A DNA stretch of 64,000 bases from Xanthobacteraceae bacterium (lineage in GTDB: Bacteria; Pseudomonadota; Alphaproteobacteria; Rhizobiales; Xanthobacteraceae), in NCBI GenBank assembly GCA_019752575.1, contig JAIELW010000010.1, forward strand, positions 61,535-125,534, given 5' to 3'. A model generated the notes under the pieces. The model worked only from the letters and a program-made list of their open reading frames with translations. It was not told the DNA's origin and ran no database searches. Both the position numbers and the translations under genes were made by a program. Positions 61,253-64,000 of this stretch are shown piece after piece (within the stretch, counting starts at the first letter, position 1; every line of letters starts with the position of its first letter).

Positions 61253-61319
61253 TCGGTCTTGATAATGACAGCGGCACTTGTCAAAAATCCGTCACATACG
61301 GTTACGGCAAGGGCAGGCC

Positions 61320-61688
61320 ATGAGCAGCGAATACGACATGCGCCAGATGGCGCGCGGCACCGGAAAGAGCGTCGCTTTCACCGCGGGCAGCACGGTGTTC
61401 AACAAAGGCGACAGTGGCGAGGTGATGTATGTCGTGCAGTCCGGCGTCGTCGAGATGGTGATCGGCGACAAGGTGATCGAGGTCGTCGAGCCGAACGGCG
61501 CGATCGGCTACATGTCGATGATCGACGGCCGGGCGCGCTCCTCGACCGCGCGCGTGAAACAGAATTGCGAGCTGACCGAGCTGGATGCCCGCAAATTCCG
61601 CTTCATGGTGGACGAGGTGCCGCACTTCGCCCAGTACATCATGCAGATGCTGGCGGGCCGGATCCGCGGCATGGGGCAGGCGATGTAG
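61320..61688 (+). CDS. Stand-alone cyclic nucleotide-binding domain protein
   Basis: A 122-residue Crp-type cNMP-binding barrel without a DNA-binding domain. It has AGSTVFNKGDSGEVMYVVQS, VVEMVIGDKVIEVVEPNGAI, and the phosphate cassette GYMSMIDGRARSSTARV. In the canonical cassette a G-E pair holds the ribose; here it reads G-Y, so cyclic nucleotide binding is uncertain. The start at 61320 follows GGGCAGGCC. It lies upstream of gatC with a 65-base gap. Confidence 0.88.
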   Translation: MSSEYDMRQMARGTGKSVAFTAGSTVFNKGDSGEVMYVVQSGVVEMVIGDKVIEVVEPNGAIGYMSMIDGRARSSTARVKQNCELTELDARKFRFMVDEVPHFAQYIMQMLAGRIRGMGQAM

Positions 61689-61753
61689 GCCGGTTGCGGC
61701 CCTGAAACGCCCTCTGCTATAGCCCGCGCTCAGATTTCCCTACGGAGTCTTCC

Positions 61754-62041
61754 ATGTCCGTCGATGCCGCGACCGTGCGGCGGATCGCGCATTTGGCGCG
61801 GATCGCCGTCGCCGACAACGAGATCGAGCACCTGCGCGGCGAGATCAACAACATGCTCGCCTTCGTCGAGCAGTTGAACGAGGTGAACGTGGACGGCGTC
61901 GAGCCGACCGCGAGCGTCGAGGACATGAAGCTCAAGATGCGCGACGACGTGGTCAGCGACGGCGACTACGCGAAGCGCGTGCTCGCGAACGCGCCGGCCT
62001 CCGACGACGGCTTCTTCCAGGTTCCGAAGGTGGTCGAATGA
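61754..62041 (+). CDS. gatC: Glutamyl/aspartyl-tRNA amidotransferase subunit C
   Basis: A 95-residue GatC, which stabilises GatA in the amidotransferase that converts Glu-tRNA(Gln) and Asp-tRNA(Asn). The pattern [40 protein letters not shown] and [20 protein letters not shown] is complete, ending [17 protein letters not shown] ribosome-binding site precedes ATG 61754. gatA follows across an R4 repeat of 115 bases. Confidence 0.95.
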   Translation: MSVDAATVRRIAHLARIAVADNEIEHLRGEINNMLAFVEQLNEVNVDGVEPTASVEDMKLKMRDDVVSDGDYAKRVLANAPASDDGFFQVPKVVE

Positions 62042-62057
62042 AGGTCGCTTCCTTCTT

Positions 62058-62175
62058 CACCTCTCCCCGATGGGGAGAGGTCGATCACGCGAAGCGTGAT
62101 CGGGTGAGGGGGTTCTTCGTTTCCAATTTATCTCAGTACCCCCTCACCCTAACCCTCTCCCCCGAGGGGAGAGGG
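62058..62175. repeat. R4 repeat, copy D, between gatC and gatA
   Basis: Ends CACCTCTCCCC-GAT-GGGGAGAGG and CCTCTCCCC-CGA-GGGGAGAGG, inner GGGTGAGGGGG..CCCCCTCACCC, with variable hairpin GATCACGC-GA-GCGTGATC (62083-62101). It occupies nearly the whole gap between two genes whose products are needed in equal amounts. Confidence 0.87.
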
Positions 62176-62188
62176 AACAGGTTTGCGA

Positions 62189-63673
62189 ATGGCTGATCTA
62201 ACCTCGCTCACGCTCGCGGAAGCGCGCGATCAACTCCGCGCCAAGAAGATTTCCGCGAAAGAACTCGCGGCTGCGCATCTCGCCGAGATGGAAAAGGCGC
62301 GCGTGCTGAACGCCTATGTTCTGGAAACGCCGGAGCACGCGCAGAAAATGGCGGCGGCGTCCGACGCGAAGCTCGCCAAGGGCGAGGGCGGGCCGCTGGA
62401 AGGCATTCCGCTCGGGGTCAAGGATCTGTTCGCGACCAACGGCGTGCGCACGACCGCCTGTTCGAAAATCCTCGAGAACTTCGTCCCGCAATACGAATCC
62501 ACCGTGACCTCGCAGCTCTGGCGCGACGGCGCGGTGATGCTCGGCAAATTGAACAACGACGAATTCGCGATGGGATCGTCGAACGAAACCTCCGCGCTAG
62601 GGCCTGTGCTGTCGCCGTGGCGGCGCAAGGGCGACAACAAGCCGCTCGTGCCGGGCGGCTCCTCGGGCGGCTCGGCGGCGGCGGTCGCGGCAAATCTCTG
62701 CTTGGGGGCAACCGGCACCGACACCGGCGGCTCGATCCGCCAGCCGGCGGCTTTCACCGGCATCGTCGGCATCAAGCCGACCTATGGCCGCTGCTCGCGC
62801 TGGGGCATCGTCGCATTCGCGTCTTCGCTCGATCAGGCGGGACCGTTCGCGCGCACCGTGCGCGATACCGCGATCCTCTTGCGCTCGATGGCGGGACACG
62901 ATCCGAAGGATTCCACTTCCGCCGACAAGCCGGTGCCGGATTACGAAAAAGCGGTCGGCAAAAGCGTCAAAGGCATGAAGATCGGTATTCCGAAAGAGTA
63001 CCGCGTCGAGGGGATGCCCGCCGAGATCGACGAGCCGTGGGAGAAGGGCCGTGAATGGCTGAAAGCGGCGGGCGCGGAGATCGTCGATATCTCGCTGCCG
63101 CATACGAAATATGCGCTGCCCGCCTATTACATCGTGGCACCCGCGGAAGCCTCGTCGAATCTCGCCCGCTATGACGGCGTGCGTTACGGCCTGCGCGTTC
63201 CCGGCAAAGATATCGTCGATATGTACCAGCAGACGCGCGCGGCCGGTTTCGGCAAAGAAGTGCGCCGCCGCATTATGATCGGCACCTACGTGCTCTCCGC
63301 GGGTTACTATGACGCCTATTATCTCCGCGCGCAGAAGGTGCGCACGCTGATCAAACGCGATTTCGACGAGGCGTGGAAGCAGGGCGTCGATGCGATCCTC
63401 ACGCCGGCGACGCCGTCCGGCGCGTTCGGCATCGGCGAGAAGGGCACCGGCGATCCGGTCGAGATGTATCTCAACGACATTTTCACGGTGACGGTGAATA
63501 TGGCGGGACTGCCCGGCATTTCCGTTCCCGCGGGGCGCGACCACAACGGATTGCCGCTCGGGCTTCAACTCATCGGCAAGCCGTTCGGCGAAGAAGATCT
63601 GTTCGCGCTGGCACACGTGATCGAGCAGGCTTCGGGCCCGCGCATGATCCCGGAGAAATGGTGGGCCAAATAG
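62189..63673 (+). CDS. gatA: Glutamyl/aspartyl-tRNA amidotransferase subunit A
   Basis: A 494-residue amidase-family subunit that frees ammonia from glutamine for tRNA amidation. The Ser-cisSer-Lys triad is intact: K78 in [11 protein letters not shown]158 in [11 protein letters not shown] and S182 in [10 protein letters not shown]. Length is standard. ATG 62189 lies 13 bases after the R4 repeat, whose GGGAGAGGGAACAGG end may supply the ribosome-binding site. gatB is expected further downstream but not within the window. Confidence 0.97.
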   Translation: MADLTSLTLAEARDQLRAKKISAKELAAAHLAEMEKARVLNAYVLETPEHAQKMAAASDAKLAKGEGGPLEGIPLGVKDLFATNGVRTTACSKILENFVPQYESTVTSQLWRDGAVMLGKLNNDEFAMGSSNETSALGPVLSPWRRKGDNKPLVPGGSSGGSAAAVAANLCLGATGTDTGGSIRQPAAFTGIVGIKPTYGRCSRWGIVAFASSLDQAGPFARTVRDTAILLRSMAGHDPKDSTSADKPVPDYEKAVGKSVKGMKIGIPKEYRVEGMPAEIDEPWEKGREWLKAAGAEIVDISLPHTKYALPAYYIVAPAEASSNLARYDGVRYGLRVPGKDIVDMYQQTRAAGFGKEVRRRIMIGTYVLSAGYYDAYYLRAQKVRTLIKRDFDEAWKQGVDAILTPATPSGAFGIGEKGTGDPVEMYLNDIFTVTVNMAGLPGISVPAGRDHNGLPLGLQLIGKPFGEEDLFALAHVIEQASGPRMIPEKWWAK

Positions 63674-63716
63674 GAAAGAGCCATCCGCTTTTTATTTCGC
63701 GAACGGCTCTTTCTTG
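63674..63716 (+). terminator. Hairpin after gatA
   Basis: GAAAGAGCC (63674-63682) pairs with GGCTCTTTC (63705-63713) over a 22-base loop and is followed by TTG. It probably stops transcription between the convergent gatA and the partial gene. Confidence 0.6.
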
Positions 63717-63733
63717 TCCCTGCGATAAACTAC

Positions 63734-64000
63734 TTATCGCCTGGGAGCGCTTTCGGTGGCGCCCGATGACGACGAATTCGTCAACGAGGGCAATTGCGGC
63801 ACTTCAAAATTCTCGACGAAGTTGGCGACGCTTGTGCGTGCGCTATCGTTGATGCTCACCGCGTAAATCGCGGCGCCGATCATGACCGCGAGGGCGAGCA
63901 CGCCGGCACCGATCTGCCAATTTGTCTGCGATTGTTGTGCGAGCGCCTTGCGGCGCTTCGCGGCACGCTTGCGCGCCGGTTTCGCTTTCTTCTTCCGGGC
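63734..64000 (-). CDS. Small membrane protein, N-terminus beyond the window
   Basis: The last 88 codons of a minus-strand gene; the start lies past the window end. The visible part has a very basic stretch (RKKKAKPARKRAAKRRKAL), a single hydrophobic helix IGAGVLALAVMIGAAIYAV, and a polar Ser-rich tail ending SGATESAPRR. It looks like a bitopic membrane protein with a basic cytosolic side. No family recognised. It is convergent with gatA. Confidence 0.55.
   Translation of the reverse strand, partial: ARKKKAKPARKRAAKRRKALAQQSQTNWQIGAGVLALAVMIGAAIYAVSINDSARTSVANFVENFEVPQLPSLTNSSSSGATESAPRR

Overview
The window reads as chromosomal DNA of a GC-rich alphaproteobacterium of the order Hyphomicrobiales (Rhizobiales), probably near the Bradyrhizobiaceae/Xanthobacteraceae. 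This is inferred from gene content: DivK and PleD beside a DUF3572 gene, MipZ beside PanC, EipB, a phasin, TadE/G-like von Willebrand proteins, and a pyrB-pyrC-plsY-dprA-topA-rnr-rpmG order. No rRNA, tRNA or CRISPR array was recognised. Genes are dense, many overlap by ATGA or TGATG, and intergenic gaps are rich in palindromic repeats.

Bases 1-9000: the end of an isovaleryl-CoA dehydrogenase gene, a VapBC-type toxin-antitoxin pair under a promoter covered by two palindromes, queC, and single metabolic genes (RraA-like, aldo/keto reductase, TetR regulator with an alpha/beta hydrolase, rhodanese, DoxX, glutathione transferase). Bases 9223-19086 hold both subunits of a methylcrotonyl-CoA-type carboxylase, well apart; with the first gene they outline a scattered leucine-degradation pathway. 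Bases 11400-13680 are an accessory block of very small genes with a frameshifted membrane gene and several GGAAC-N16/17-(C/G)GTT motifs, like the alphaproteobacterial general-stress sigma (EcfG) promoter. kup follows.

Bases 19800-30100: panC, an operon of mipZ with a von Willebrand-like gene and a membrane J-domain gene, a SPOR-tailed D-Ala-D-Ala carboxypeptidase, a phasin gene behind three TGC-N3-GCA/G boxes, and three tandem TadE/G-like genes. Bases 30400-41300: clpS-clpA, azlCD, HIT and FemAB-like genes, two tandem long hairpins, GDPD-RidA, eipB, DUF3572, divK-pleD and rpmG.

Bases 41400-56100, mostly on the minus strand, are an RNA/DNA-processing and pyrimidine cluster: NUDIX, DUF983, rnr, GIY-YIG, topA, dprA, plsY, pyrC, pyrB. 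It is interrupted by a plus-strand chemoreceptor/cytochrome b561 pair. PyrC lacks the usual HxH metal ligands, so it may be a structural partner of PyrB. Bases 56100-64000: an AidB-like dehydrogenase, two small secreted Tyr/Gly-rich proteins, an AEC transporter, ruvX, a UPF0173 hydrolase, a lone cyclic-nucleotide-binding domain, gatC-gatA, and part of a small membrane protein.

Six repeat types are labelled R1-R6 in the entries. R1: 'GGTCCCCGC..GCGGGGAC' palindromes. R2: 'ATGCCCGGC..GCCGGGCAT' REP-like hairpins. R3: 'CTCATCCTGAGGAG..CTCCTCACCATGAG'. R4: about 120 bp with 'CCTCTCCCC..GGGGAGAGG' ends and a hairpin that changes sequence between copies. R5: a tandem pair of CTAGTGG..CCACTAG hairpins. 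R6: a 300 bp multi-hairpin element. R4, R5 and R6 are the structures least explained by ordinary annotation.
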